DNA of 64,000 nucleotides. Source: Macrobrachium rosenbergii (lineage: Eukaryota; Arthropoda; Malacostraca; Decapoda; Palaemonidae). The notes beneath the pieces were generated by a model that made no database searches, was not told the origin of the DNA, and saw only the letters and a list, made by a program, of their open reading frames with translations. Positions 11,115 through 23,299 of the stretch are shown in pieces. The first letter of the stretch is position 1. The number at the start of each line of letters is the position of its first letter. The stretch lies in assembly GCF_040412425.1 (NCBI RefSeq), contig NC_089742.1, forward strand, positions 73,511,125-73,575,124. The letters run 5' to 3'. Both the position numbers and the translations under genes were made by a program.

Positions 11115-11482
11115 AACAAGTAAACAATGCGCCGAAGTTTCTTCGGCGCAATCGAGTTTTTGTACAGCGTATAAAGCTGCATTAAACTCTCAGCCACGGC
11201 CCATAAAACTTTCAGCTACGGACCGGTGGTGGCCTGTGCTATTGGCGCCTACAGCGGTTCCAGACCCACGATCATGGCTAACTTTAACCTTAAATAAAAT
11301 AAAAACTACTGAGGCTAGAGGGCTGCAATTTGCTATGCTTGATGATTGGAGGGTGGATGATCAACATACCAATTTGCAGCCCTCTAGCCTCAGTAGTTTT
11401 TAAGATCTGAGGGTGGACAGAAAAAGTGCGGACGAACAGACAAATAGCCATCTCAATAGTTTTCTTTTACAGAAAACTAAAA
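11115..11482 (+). mobile_element. family A element, copy A8 (good representative)
   Basis: Near-consensus. The leader AACAAGTAAACAATGC is followed by a perfect 9-bp 5' hairpin, two 22-bp units, a central hairpin at about 11306-11402 (arms of about 40 bp), GGACGAACAGACAAA and a perfect AGTTTTC/GAAAACT 3' hairpin. Confidence 0.95.
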
Positions 11483-11695
11483 ACGAATGTTCATTAGCAA
11501 CAGTTATAATTCGAGGACATTTCCAGACGTTCGCTGCATTACAGTTGGCGAACTTTTAAACACAAGGCACAAAAGAAATTTCTCGTTTCATTTGAAGACA
11601 TTTTTCATTTCCTTATGAAAAAGCAAACCTATGGGCATTTTGATTTTCTATGAAAATCTTGGTCTGGAATACGTTTTTGCTACTAGCAACATAAA

Positions 11696-11941
11696 ATTGA
11701 ACTGAATATAGAATTCAGGCCAAAGGCCAAGCACTGAGACCTATGAGGTCATTCAGCGCTGAAACGGAAATTGACAGTAAAAGGTTTGAAAGGCGTAAGA
11801 GGAGGAACACATCAAAGCAGTTGCACTATGAAACAATTGTTGGGAGAGGCAAAAAGAAAGATGGAAGAACGAGAACATGGAAGGAGAGGGTGGAAAGTAA
11901 GATGGAAGAAAGAGAATATGAAAGGAGGTACAGTAAAAGGG
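11696..11941 (+). mobile_element. family B retroposon, copy B1, 3' truncated
   Basis: Family B signature: ATTGAA-type lead-in, GAATATAGAATTTAGGCC, AAGCACTGGGACC, GAGGTCATTCAGCGCTGAAA, CAGTTGCACTATGAA, GGAGAGGGTGGAAAGTAAGA, GTACAGTAAAAGG, and in full copies GGCACGCTGCAAAGAACC and a CCCCCTACGG end. B1 has an internal partial duplication of the GGAAGAA/GGAGAGGGTGG part and stops after GTACAGTAAAAGG. Confidence 0.88.
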
Positions 11942-13378
<1,437 letters not shown>

Positions 13379-14504
13379 GTGAATCGGAAGAGGGCTCTTG
13401 AACAGGGGAAAAAAGAGATTTCCCGGTTCGAAGCTAACTATTTTCAAAGTCCTCTTTGATGTTAATAGCATGGATATTTCCACATTTGTCAAAATTTACT
13501 GTTCGGATGAATGGGAGAAAGGATCATATTTGCGAAGCAGTTCGCATTCGAGGCTAATTGTGAGATTTGAGGGCGACGCCAGTTTGGATCTTGTTGGTAG
13601 TTTTGGTGGAGTTTTCCTCAACGGCTGGGTCATCAGGATCTAGAGGGCGCCAATGTTTGGGTTAGAACTCTTGGCTTTCGCCGGGAAGCCCATCACAGCA
13701 GATAAGTTGATTCCATGTGCACATAGTCTCCGTCCTAGCAGCCAGGTTTACCTTACACCTGTGCCCCTACCTGTCTTGGTGCTTGTAAGGATAAAATATG
13801 GAGTGGACTGTTTGGAAAGTCAGCTCTCACTGCTCCAGTCGTGGATATGTGGTGTTATTTTCTTAGTGTTCCCAAGCAGTTATAGCTTAAACTGCTTTCC
13901 CTTCATTTCTTAAGGTTTCACCTCAATGAATTCCCCTCCCATGGATCTGCCGGTTCCCCTTTGGCTCTGTTCATGAGCCCCGCTCTTTCCTAGTGGTGAC
14001 TCTAACCCCAGTCAAGACCCAAGCACTAATATGGACTCTCTGTTGACTTCTAAAACACTAAATGACAAGGAAGCCAGACATAAAATTACTGGTGGTCTAA
14101 ATGAAAATGTGCTTGAACTGTACTACTTATTAACTGTGAAGCTTTACTCAGCAGCATGGACCCTCATGGCTTAGTGCAAAGGATTAAGCTTCAAGTTACA
14201 ACTGACCGTAAGGTCTTTGACATTTATCTTGCTTACTTTTACATTCAGTGAAGAAAGCAGATTGTGAGTGCAAAGTTAAGATCACTGATTTCTGCAGTGT
14301 TCTGACTGAGGAATATGTTACCCCCAAAAAACCAATAACTGTGTCTGACTCGATTACCACAATAATTGCTCCAACTTTGAAGTGGAACATTACTTTCTAC
14401 AAAGACAGACGGTCTCACTTCATGACGACTTCTGAATGTCTCCAAGAGAAGATCAGCAATATCTTGCCTCATAGCATTAAACGTTAAGGTAAGAACATTT
14501 TTGT
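13379..14504. other. unassigned stretch
   Basis: Frames at 13398-13643, 13653-13913 and 14248-14487 are open but have no domain I can name. The codon pattern looks more gene-like than the surrounding repeats, so this could be a fragment of an unrecognised retrotransposon. Confidence 0.35.
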
Positions 14505-14839
14505 CAATGCAGGTAATTGAATCGAATATAGAATTTAGGCCAAAGGCCAAGCACTGGGACCAATGAGGTCATTCAGCGCTGAAACTGAAATTGACAGTAG
14601 AAGGTTTGAAAGGTGTCACAGGAGGATAACCTCGCAGTTGCACTATGAATCAGTTGTTAGGAGAGGGTGGAAAGTAAGATGGAAGAAAGATAATATGAAA
14701 GGAGGTACAGTAAAAGGAACATAAGAGGCTGTAGCTAGGGGCCGAGGGCACGCTGCAAAAAACCTTAAGTAATGCCTACAGTGCATCGCATGAGGTGCAC
14801 TGACGGCACTACCCCCCTACGGAGCAATGCACGTAATGA
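14505..14839 (+). mobile_element. family B retroposon, copy B2, full length with target-site duplication
   Basis: Complete copy from GAATATAGAATTTAGGCC to CCCCCCTACGG (about 14521-14822). It is flanked by CAATGCAGGTAATTGA (14505-14520) and CAATGCACGTAATGA (14825-14839), a ~15-bp near-identical duplication. This supports retroposition and fixes both element ends. Confidence 0.92.
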
Positions 14840-14889
14840 TACGCAGGCGAGGTAGCTTTAATAATTTCAGAACTTCTCATCATGGAAAA

Positions 14890-15780
14890 TATTGAAGCAG
14901 GTACATCTCACAGGTCCTTCAACACCAAAAAAGGGGGGCAGTATTCGGCAATGGCTCTTACAGCTTCCCAGAAGATGATGTCTTAAGCAGATATGCCCCT
15001 CATGTTCAGTCGGTTAAGAAACTACACGAGTGCAACGGAACCAACATACTGACCTTCTCTTCCAAAACTTTGCCTGATACATAACTACTGGGTGTCTACT
15101 GGTCAGAATTAAGAAACTCACAGTAAACCAAACCTAGCAAGTGCTTCGAGTGTTATGAAAACGGCTACATTCAAGTATCTGAACGAAAAGAAATTCTATG
15201 CATGCTCAAGAGAGCATAATGATGTGGGTCAGTGGCAGGGTAATAGATTTTCTTTTCACCGTAAAGGTGAGCATTCCCAGAATTGGAAAATTTGCGTCGA
15301 AATAACTTTGAACAGACAAAATATGATGGGGCTAATAAAAGCCCTGAATCTTACATATGCCTGTTATTAAGAACAAGATTCGCCTTTAGTCACTCCAGCT
15401 TTATCGAATGTCTTACAGTTACTGAATGCCTTATTTCCCAAGTTGACCCAAATTTTCCTTTCACACACTTTGCTGTTGAACTGCAAGAGTCTGAGAACTA
15501 CGGCAGAACAACTCAAGATTATGTTTCACGATCATATTACAGGAATTTGTGCTTCTAGAAGACCATGGTAGGCAATTATCTTTTTTTATCCTAATTGAAT
15601 TGTGCACTAAGAGAGATACAATATGAAATTAAATGCTAAAGCATCTACCAGGAAATACTACGATATTTCTTTTGAAAATAGGGTATGGGAGACTGGTATA
15701 TCACCTGAGAGCTGAAACATTGCCATCATCATTCCACTTAAGAGACCCTATAAGGTTGCCTTTAACTTTACTTACGTCTC
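14890..15780 (+). pseudogene. non-LTR retrotransposon remnant: Gag zinc knuckles joined to RT start (L1)
   Basis: Degenerate plus-strand frames show KCFECYENGYIQ (about 15128-15165), then the next knuckles in another frame (FYACSREHN near 15191; FHRKGEHSQNWKIC near 15256), as in LINE ORF1 Gag-like proteins with CCHC motifs. Downstream, MLKHLPGN and VWETGISPES lead into the AIVIPxxKP block of a reverse transcriptase (about 15633-15765). The AP endonuclease between Gag and RT is missing. Stops and frameshifts throughout. A related reverse copy lies at 20605-21354. Jockey/I-type affinity is a guess. Confidence 0.65.
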
Positions 15781-15920
15781 TCTCTCTCTCCCCCTCTCTC
15801 TCTCCCCCAACGATTTATGCTAAGGTTTATTTTCAATCTAATAATATTTTTATTCAACATTCGCAGAAAAAACCATTAATCTCATAAAAAGGAAACCTTG
15901 AAAGTTGCATCCCCCTAAAC

Positions 15921-16905
15921 ATGACAGAGACAGGGAAGGAGGATGAACACTATATCCCAGATGAATTTAGTTCAGATGACTTACTAAGCTCTATAACAGT
16001 GAGTAACATAAACAATACAGTCCAGTCAAGCAGCTCAGAAATAGTTTCATCTGTGCAAAGGAAATAGAAAAGCAAAGGTTTTGTATTTTATGATAATAGG
16101 AAGCAGGGAAGACCTACCTCACCTGAGGATACTAAGACCCATAAGACAAATTCCCTTGTTATGTTTGCTGAAGGTCTTACTCTTACTACAAGTCCCACTT
16201 TTCAAGTTTACCAAGATTTTCAGCTACCTACTAGTAAATCTCTCACGGCCAGAGACCCCAAATCATCTTCTGCTGCTCAAGTAAATACTGGAAATTCTCT
16301 TCCTACTACGGTAAAAAGGTTAAACCAAAACTTCTTCCAGGTTTCTTCATATGTCTGCCATAAATCTAATTGTTTTAAATTCAAGTCACTAATTTTGCCA
16401 CAGAAATGAAAAAGCAGAACCACTCAAGATTATGTTTCCTGATCAAAATACAGGAATTATGTTCTTATAGGATACCAAGGTAGACAATCTAAGATTTTTT
16501 TCTGAAATTTATAAATAAGATATGGGAGACTGGTACACTACCTAAGAGCTATAAAAGTGCCATTGTCATTCCACATACGAAACCCAATAAGGATGCCTCT
16601 GAATCCACTTGCTACAGACCAATTATTGCTCTATACAGTTGTGTCTGTAAGCTAGCTGAGATGATTAACACCAGGCTAATTTGGTGTTTGGAAATAAAGT
16701 ATTAATTTTTCCTAACCAATTTAGCTTTCGAAAGAATCAACCTACTCTAGGCCCACTGCTTGGATTATTTAGCCAAATTCAACAAGGTTTCTTTAAGCAA
16801 TGTCAAACAAATGGGCTTTTCTCTGATCTCGAGTAGGCCTGTGATACCACCTGGCAATATGGTGCAATCCAACAATTATATAAAATAGGTATTCAAAATA
16901 ATATG
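15921..16905 (+). pseudogene. second LINE remnant: ORF1 N-terminus joined to RT (L1b)
   Basis: Opens with an ATG frame (15921, MTETGKEDEHYIPDEFSSDD), continues through a Ser/Thr-rich frame to about 16409, then enters RT. Visible RT blocks: KIWETGTLPKSYKSAIVIPH (about 16513), CYRPIIALYSCVCKL (about 16609), QFSFRKNQPTL after a frameshift (about 16720), and DLE-ACDTTWQYG (about 16825-16862), which fits palm motif A. No YxDD box. The junction before RT resembles that in L1 and L2. Confidence 0.72.
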
Positions 16906-16909
16906 AGTA

Positions 16910-17720
16910 GATCCAATTCATAATAGCAAGAGGGGGAAACACTATAAGCCTTTCATTCAGAAGAAAATTCTCGTATCCCAACTTTTTTTTATCCACCTCT
17001 TCTTCACCTTTCCCTAACTTGCTGCATGTGAAGATTTTGTCAACAATGAGCTCGACCACATTCTTGTTTAGATCACTTTTAGTTCTATCAGCCTCCATAT
17101 CACCATTATTTGGTTTTGGTACTCGCCTGCTTCGCTTGTGAAGGCATATTGAAGTTCTCACAATATCAAAATCATGGGCAACGTTACACTCCCTTTTAAT
17201 GTCTGCAGCATTTTTATCAGCCCTTCTCCAGAGCGACTACCAGGCGTTTCATGCATCAATTCCCTTAACTGACCTCAAATGCACGACTTAAGCTTTGGTC
17301 AGCTGGCTGAATCAACCCAAACACCTTAACGGTTAAACTATGTGGGGCTGTTTTGACCAGGGACATTATCCAAAATTATAGGCACTTTCAAATGAAGGTC
17401 GATAATCATTTGGTATTTCTGAACCTCTTACAACAAATACTAATGAAATAACTGAAAATGAGTGCACCGATTGGCCATGCCTTTTAACTGACCATCCTTT
17501 GCACTTGCAGCAAAAATTTGTCCTTAACTTTTAAAGCACATGAGCTATTGGGATTATAAATCAAACCAGACTTATGCCAATTCTAAGATTACCTGCGCAA
17601 AATAATAACCAACAGACTTTCCATCTTTAAACTTCTCATTTGGATCAGCTTTTCCAGGTGATGAAAAGCTGTCTGGGATTAACTGTAATATTTGGATAAA
17701 ACAAGGTAAGGCACAGGATT
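16910..17720 (-). pseudogene. Tigger/Jerky-like (pogo group) DDE transposase remnant
   Basis: On the minus strand IILDNVPG (about 17380-17357) is followed by VFGLIQPADQSLSRAFE (about 17324-17274) in a shifted frame. This matches the DNAPGH ... LIQPxDQGVIRAFK pattern of CENP-B-like transposases, with the third catalytic Asp region. A 122-codon frame (17161-16793) continues to the C-terminus (KRSRRVPKPNNGDME). Several frameshifts. TIRs not found. It abuts the LINE RT at about 16905, so one may have inserted into the other. Confidence 0.5.
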
Positions 17721-17970
17721 ACTGGTATTTAATTTCTCTTCCAAGTCTCTGACTATCGTTTGCAGAATGTGGTCTGCTTTTTTCAGAGACATACTCACTT
17801 TACAGTACTTTGTCCCTCTTGTAATTCATTTATTGCCGTGTCATGCAATAAATTTCCATTTTCTGTCTGTTCAAAATACGTAGATTCTGTTAAAATATGC
17901 CTATCAGTTCATCAGTCCAGGATATAGCCTAGTGTGGAGGTGAGTTTAAAACTTGCTTTCCGTTAACTGT

Positions 17971-18349
17971 TGGGATGTACCCACTTTCTCACTGAAGTTT
18001 TACTATGGGATGTACCCACTTTCTCACTGAAGTTTTACTATGGGATGTACCCACTTTCTCACTGAAGTTTTACTATGGGATGTACCCACTTTCTCACTGA
18101 AGTTTTACTATGGATGTCTTTCTCACTGAAGTTTTACTATGGGATGTACCCACTTTCTCACTGAAGTTGTACTATGGGATGTACCCACTTTCTCACTGAA
18201 GTTTTACTATGGGATGTACCCACTTTCTCACTGAAGTTTTACTATGGGATGTACCCACTTTCTCACTGAAGTTTTACTATGGGATGTACCCACTTTCTCA
18301 CTGAAGTTTTACTATGGGATGTACCCACGTTCTTACTGAAGTTTTACTA
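17971..18349. repeat. 35-bp minisatellite, 11 units
   Basis: Unit TGGGATGTACCCACTTTCTC plus ACTGAAGTTTTACTA. Ten units are 35 bp and the fifth (18111-18139) is 29 bp. The units are almost identical, with only the last one clearly diverged (ACGTTCTTACTG), so expansion was recent. The 35-bp period is out of frame, so it is not coding. Confidence 0.97.
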
Positions 18350-19682
18350 GTTATCAGTTTATGGTTTGTCGTCAAGTTTGTCCATCTTTTCGTTAATAAT
18401 TTATATTCTTTGTTTGGATAGATTCTCCAAAGTCATTACATGGAATGCATATTCAGACAGAGGTCATGGTGGATGTACTTCCACTGACTGCTCTGTCTGC
18501 CTTCACATCACCTTCAGTACATACGTGAGATGGTTCCCAACAGAAGCTTATTTTTATGTATTTTCTTGCCTGCAGCAGGATCAGCCATTTTCCTGCATTT
18601 CTTGTACTATGGGGTGAGCAGGTGTCAACTGTTTTAAAGATGGAAGTATACCATTAGAAGCTGTATAAATAACAAAACTTTCTCTCCTTTTCCAGAGTTA
18701 AAAATTTATTTTTATGCAAACTATATATAGTTCATATGAGAAAACTTCATACTGATTTTTCTGCTACTGCAGTAGTACTGTACACTGCCACCACTATTTC
18801 AATTAAACTGAATAGCTGGGATTTTGGTTTTTGGGCTGTTTGCTGCCTCTAACAAGTTTGTTTTATTTTAGGGTTTAGCTTCGTACCCATTTTTCCTGAA
18901 CATATTTCTGTTAGTGGATGGTACTAATTCTTTTATAAACAGACATCTACAAGTATAATTCATGTATCTTCAGGCAATAATTTTCAACAAGTACAATTTA
19001 TTTGTTATAACAATCACATCAAAACGGCGTTTTAGCTGGGTCTAGAGGACAACGTTTGCCACTGAGGTCCCTAAAGCTCTAGATTCCGTTTCAAGTCTAA
19101 CTTACAAAGGTTTAGAAATAATGGGGTTTTGACATTACCAGCACTTGAGAGGTTAACATATTTGTGGTTTGGGTTTTCCTTTGTTCCTCTTATTTTAGTT
19201 ATTTATCGCAGACCTATCTCTTTCCCTCCCCCCTCCCCCCCCGATGGAAGGAGATGGTATACCGGAGACAATACATACACTTTCTACTGGAGAAGCTCCG
19301 AATGCCCCTATACAAATACACAGACCTATGTTGTGCATATTCAATTTCTCCAAGTAAGTCTTTGCTGCCCTGCCGTATTTCTGACATGCTGCATTACTTC
19401 CATAATATTTATACTAGTCATGATATAACGTCAGAATCCTTTTACTACTGAGGTGCCACGATAAGGCTGTGGAAAGGTTTTCCTAGCAGAGTTACTGACG
19501 CCAGTGCAGAATGCTTATTCATTTTATCTATTTGTCAGTCAAACCCTGTAATAGTTTAGTCTGTCTACAATAATTTAGGATCACCCTGAATGTATCAATA
19601 ACAATATCATACATCATGCGGCACTGTACATAAAAAACAATCATAGAAAAATATGTAAACGTAAAATTCCGCAAGCTTTAAT
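18350..19682. other. unassigned stretch
   Basis: No element or gene recognised. Frames at 18366-18617 and 19129-19451 are hydrophobic, with no motif. A C-rich run lies at 19228-19241. Confidence 0.4.
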
Positions 19683-19968
19683 AAACAAGTAAAAAATACG
19701 CCGCGCCCATGAAACTTTCAGCCACGGCCCAGTGGTGGCATGTCTATAGCGCTGCCAGACGCACGATCATGGCTAACTTTAGCCTTAAATAAAAACTACT
19801 GAGGCTAGAGGGCTGCAATTTAGTATGTATGATGATTGGAGGGTGGGTGATCAACATAAAAATTGCAGCCCTCTAGCCTCAGTAGTTTTTAAGATATGCA
19901 GGCGGACAGAAAAGTGCGGACGGACAGACATAACCATCCCAATAGTTTTCTTTTACGGGAAACTAAAA
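19683..19968 (+). mobile_element. family A element, copy A9, internally deleted
   Basis: The leader AAACAAGTAAAAAATACGCC jumps directly to GCGCCCATGAAACTTTCAG, so the 5' hairpin arm and the TTTTCTGTACAG block are gone. The central hairpin (about 19793-19890) and 3' hairpin remain. Confidence 0.9.
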
Positions 19969-20496
19969 CCGAAGAATAAACAGAATATACACTAGAACTA
20001 CTTTCTAATATCAGAGTGGCACTGATACATCACAAGCAAGTACATGTCCCTGGCCTAGAAGAGGAAGTTAATGTTGTTGCTGGTGGGTTACGCTGGCCTT
20101 GTACCACACGGGCTTAGCGTTCCCTGATGCAGAGTTCGAAAAGCACCTGTCAGACTGAAGGCTTCCGCGTCACCTGTGTTCGCCATCTGGAGTCATGAAA
20201 ACAACCGAGGAAAAAGGTTTTCCTGCAAGGTTCTGAAAATTCTCCTTTCCTTTCGCTAGTTGCTAAATAACTCCTACTTCATTGTAATTCTAAGTTTGTT
20301 TTCCCTTCGAGTCATACTATATTTCGTGATCACACGAATTAATTATTTCTATGAAAATTAAACCTAAGAATTTTACAGAAGTTATGAAATTTATTGTTCG
20401 CTTGAAAAAACAAAGGTATGGAAAGGCAACGAAGTTCACAAGCTTAGCATCTAAACATAATTATTTTAGATACTACAGCTTCAGCGCGTTCACTGG

Positions 20497-20501
<5 letters not shown>

Positions 20502-20568
<67 letters not shown>
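20502..20568. repeat. (GA)n microsatellite
   Basis: Pure GA tract that extends a plus-strand frame as Arg-Glu repeats, which is not a gene. Confidence 0.97.
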
Positions 20569-20571
<3 letters not shown>

Positions 20572-20604
20572 CTTGAAAATAAAAGCAGCTTGGTAATCAC
20601 TTAA

Positions 20605-21354
20605 ATTATCTTCCAGACGCAAGCCAAGTTAAAAGCATCCTACTGGGTCTCTTAAGTGGAATGATGATGGCAGTTTTCCAGCTCTCGGGTAATATACAAG
20701 TCTCTGATGCTTTATATATTATTTTCAAAAGAATTATCCTACTACTTTCTGGTAGATGCTTTAGCATTTCATATTATATTGTCAGCAAATGGTCTCCTAG
20801 AAGCACTAACTCCCGTAACATGATCATGAAACAATCTTTAGTTGTTCTGCTCTAGCTCTCAGACTCTTGTAGCTCTGAAGCAAAGTGTGTGAAAGGAAAA
20901 TTTTAGTCAACTTGCGAGATAAGGTATTTAGTAACTTAAAGCTGAAGTGACTCAAGGCGAGTCTTGTTCTTAATAACAGGGATATGTAAGATTCAGGGCT
21001 TTTATTAGCCCCATCATATTTTGTTTGTTCAAAGTTTTTCGACGCAAATTTTCCAATTCCGGGAATGTTCACCTTTACGGTGAAAAGAAAATCTATTACC
21101 CGGCCACTGACCCGCATCATTATGCTCTTTAGAACATACGCAGAATTTCTTTTCGTTCAGATACTTGAATGTGGCCGTTTTCATAACACTCGAAGCACTT
21201 GCTAGGTTTGGTTTACTGTGAGTTTCTTAATTCTGACCAGTAGACACCCAATAGTTATGTATCAGGCAAAGTTTTGGAAGAGAAGGTCAATAAGTTGTTT
21301 TCGTTGCACCTATGTAGTTTCTTAACTGTCTCAACATGAGGGGCATATTTGCTT
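20605..21354 (-). pseudogene. LINE remnant in reverse orientation (L2), interrupted upstream by A10
   Basis: Reverse-strand relative of 14970-15780 over its whole length, with the same Gag-to-RT junction. Its RT start reads ILPESWKTAIIIPLKRP (about 20705-20650). The upstream Gag sequence (GGTACATCTCACAGGTCCTT on the minus strand) resumes at about 21800-21769 beyond A10, so A10 sits inside L2. Frames are broken. Confidence 0.72.
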
Positions 21355-21356
21355 AA

Positions 21357-21768
21357 GAAAAGAAAAGAAAACTATCGTGTCGGCTTTGTCCGTCCATCCG
21401 CCCTCAGATCCTAAAAACCAAGGTCTAAAGATTATACTGTACTCTCTAGACCTTGCTAAAAACTACTGAGACCAGAGGGCTGTAAATTGTTGATTATCCA
21501 CCCTCCAATCATCAAACATACCAAATTGCAGCCATCTAGCCTCAGTAGTTTTTTTTATTTTATTTAAGGTTAAAGTTAGCATAATCGTGCATCTGGCAAC
21601 GATATAGAAAGGCCACCACCGGCCCGTGGTTAAAGTTTCATGGACCGCGACTCATATAGCATTATACCGAGACCACCGAAAGATAGATCTATTTTCGGTG
21701 ACCTTGATTATCCGATGTACAGAAAACTCTACTGCGCTAAAGAAACTTCGGCGCATTTTTTCACTTTT
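21357..21768 (-). mobile_element. family A element, copy A10, inside LINE L2, with two palindromic insertions
   Basis: Reverse copy. Compared with L1, the insertion replaced about 55 bp of LINE sequence. It carries a 37-bp palindrome with 8-bp TSD (21411-21463) and the 40-bp hairpin block shared with A5 (21667-21706). The outermost 3' hairpin arm is lost. Confidence 0.9.
21419..21455. mobile_element. 37-bp palindromic insertion with 8-bp target-site duplication
   Basis: Perfect 9-bp TIRs CAAGGTCTA/TAGACCTTG around a 19-bp centre. Flanked by CTAAAAAC at 21411-21418 and 21456-21463. Removing the insertion and one flank restores the uninterrupted family A sequence. An 8-bp TSD and CA..TG ends fit the hAT superfamily. 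It is far too short to encode anything. Confidence 0.85.
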
Positions 21769-21969
21769 GGTGTTGAAGGACCTGTGAGATGTACCTAGAG
21801 TACACCTCTCCTGTGTATTCAAGATTAAGACTGAAGAAGAACGAGAAATTAAACGTTACTAACAATGAAGACCCAAAGTATGCATATGAATAGTACTTCA
21901 ATGCAGGTCAAAGTATACTGACAAAAAATTACCAAGCAATTTATTCATCGGAATTTGCTGGATCAGAAC

Positions 21970-21973
<4 letters not shown>

Positions 21974-22027
<54 letters not shown>
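21974..22027. repeat. (TC)n microsatellite
   Basis: Pure tract. No gene or known element between 21800 and 22285 otherwise. Confidence 0.97.
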
Positions 22028-22030
<3 letters not shown>

Positions 22031-22285
22031 GACAAGAAGCAAGCGTCGCTACAGCAACACAGGCGGTGCTTTGAAACATCTCTTCATACAATATGGTACC
22101 CCAGTATTACCAATAACAATCTATGCCCTTACCATGAATATAAACAACAATATTCATAATCTAGATATCTGTTTGTCTAGTGAAATTAGTCAAATTTACC
22201 ATAGCAAAGGATTTTTCCTGTCTCATAGTTAATCTTCCGAGAAAATCCCGTTCACCTCGACCTTCGTCATCTGAGGTTCTGTCCG

Positions 22286-22630
22286 TTTTTAATTTTCTGT
22301 AAAAGAAAACTATCGTGACAGCTTTGTCTGTCCGTCCGCAATTTTTCTGTCCGCCCTCAGGTCTTAAAAACTACAGAGGCTAGAGGGCTGCAAATTGATA
22401 TGTTAATCATCCACCCTCCAATCATCAAACATAACAAATTGCAGCCCTCTACCCTCAGTAGTCTTCATTTTATTTAAGGTTAAAGTTAGCCATAATCGTA
22501 CGTCTGGCAGCGCTATAGGTACCAAAAACAAAGGGCATCACCGGGCCGTGGCTGAAAGTTACGCACAGCATTATACGCTTTACAGAAACCCGATTGGGTT
22601 GAAGAAACTTCGGATGATTTTTTACTTATT
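22286..22630 (-). mobile_element. family A element, copy A11
   Basis: Reverse copy. The 3' hairpin is intact (AATTTTCTGTAAAAGAAAAC at the left edge), central hairpin at about 22364-22466, 5' hairpin decayed. Confidence 0.9.
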
Positions 22631-22892
22631 TTTTCATACATGTCTTAAAGAACCATTTCACATCAACTGAGGATCTTCACTGGATGGCACAACCTGCATC
22701 ACCGCCAGTTTTACCGTTCCTCCGGGAAACGTAGAAAAATCCGACATATTGGTGTGAGTGCCCCTAGACATTGAAGGACATCATTGGAAACTGATACGTA
22801 AGTGAAATTTTGTCTGCAATTGTTATTAAGAGTACAATCCGATTTTTTGACAATTATTTCTTGAATCATGTGACCTTCAAATTTTTGGGCAA

Positions 22893-22951
22893 TTATCCAG
22901 GGAACCATGGGGTACATTTCTGCCCAGTTTCCTGAAGATCAGATGAAAAGG

Positions 22952-22987
<36 letters not shown>
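22893..22987 (+). mobile_element. family F short element with (AAT)n tail, copy F1
   Basis: Body GGGGTACATTTCTGCCCAGT ... GATGAAAAGGTAT followed by (AAT)n at 22953-22987. It aligns with the reverse complement of the three tandem bodies at 25147-25506, each also next to (AAT)n on the same side. The (TAA)n-type tail suggests a retroposon such as the 3' end of an I-type LINE. Internal promoter not seen. Confidence 0.65.
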
Positions 22988-22988
<1 letters not shown>

Positions 22989-23299
22989 GTTATGAGAAGT
23001 TTGATGACTTGTTCTGCCTTCCGAAACTGACAAAAAAATTCGCTCTAGCCACTCGGTAAGAAAATAAGGAGATACTGTCATAGTGCAATCATCTAGTTTC
23101 CATCCTTTCAACTCTGTTAATACATGTTCGTTTTTCCGCAGTCAAAGAATGTCCTGAAAATTCTTGTCTGAGCTCCAAATAACCCTCAACGTCATTTTCC
23201 TTTTAACTTGATAAGTCGTCATTGCTGAAGTAAATGTAAAGTAATCTTCAGGAACTAAACTAAGCAAAGGAGTCTAGAACATCTCACAAAAATAACTCC

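Noticed and set aside
20351..20596. 81-codon frame with an Arg-Glu repeat tail
   Set aside because: The tail is the (GA)n tract, and the remainder has no motif.
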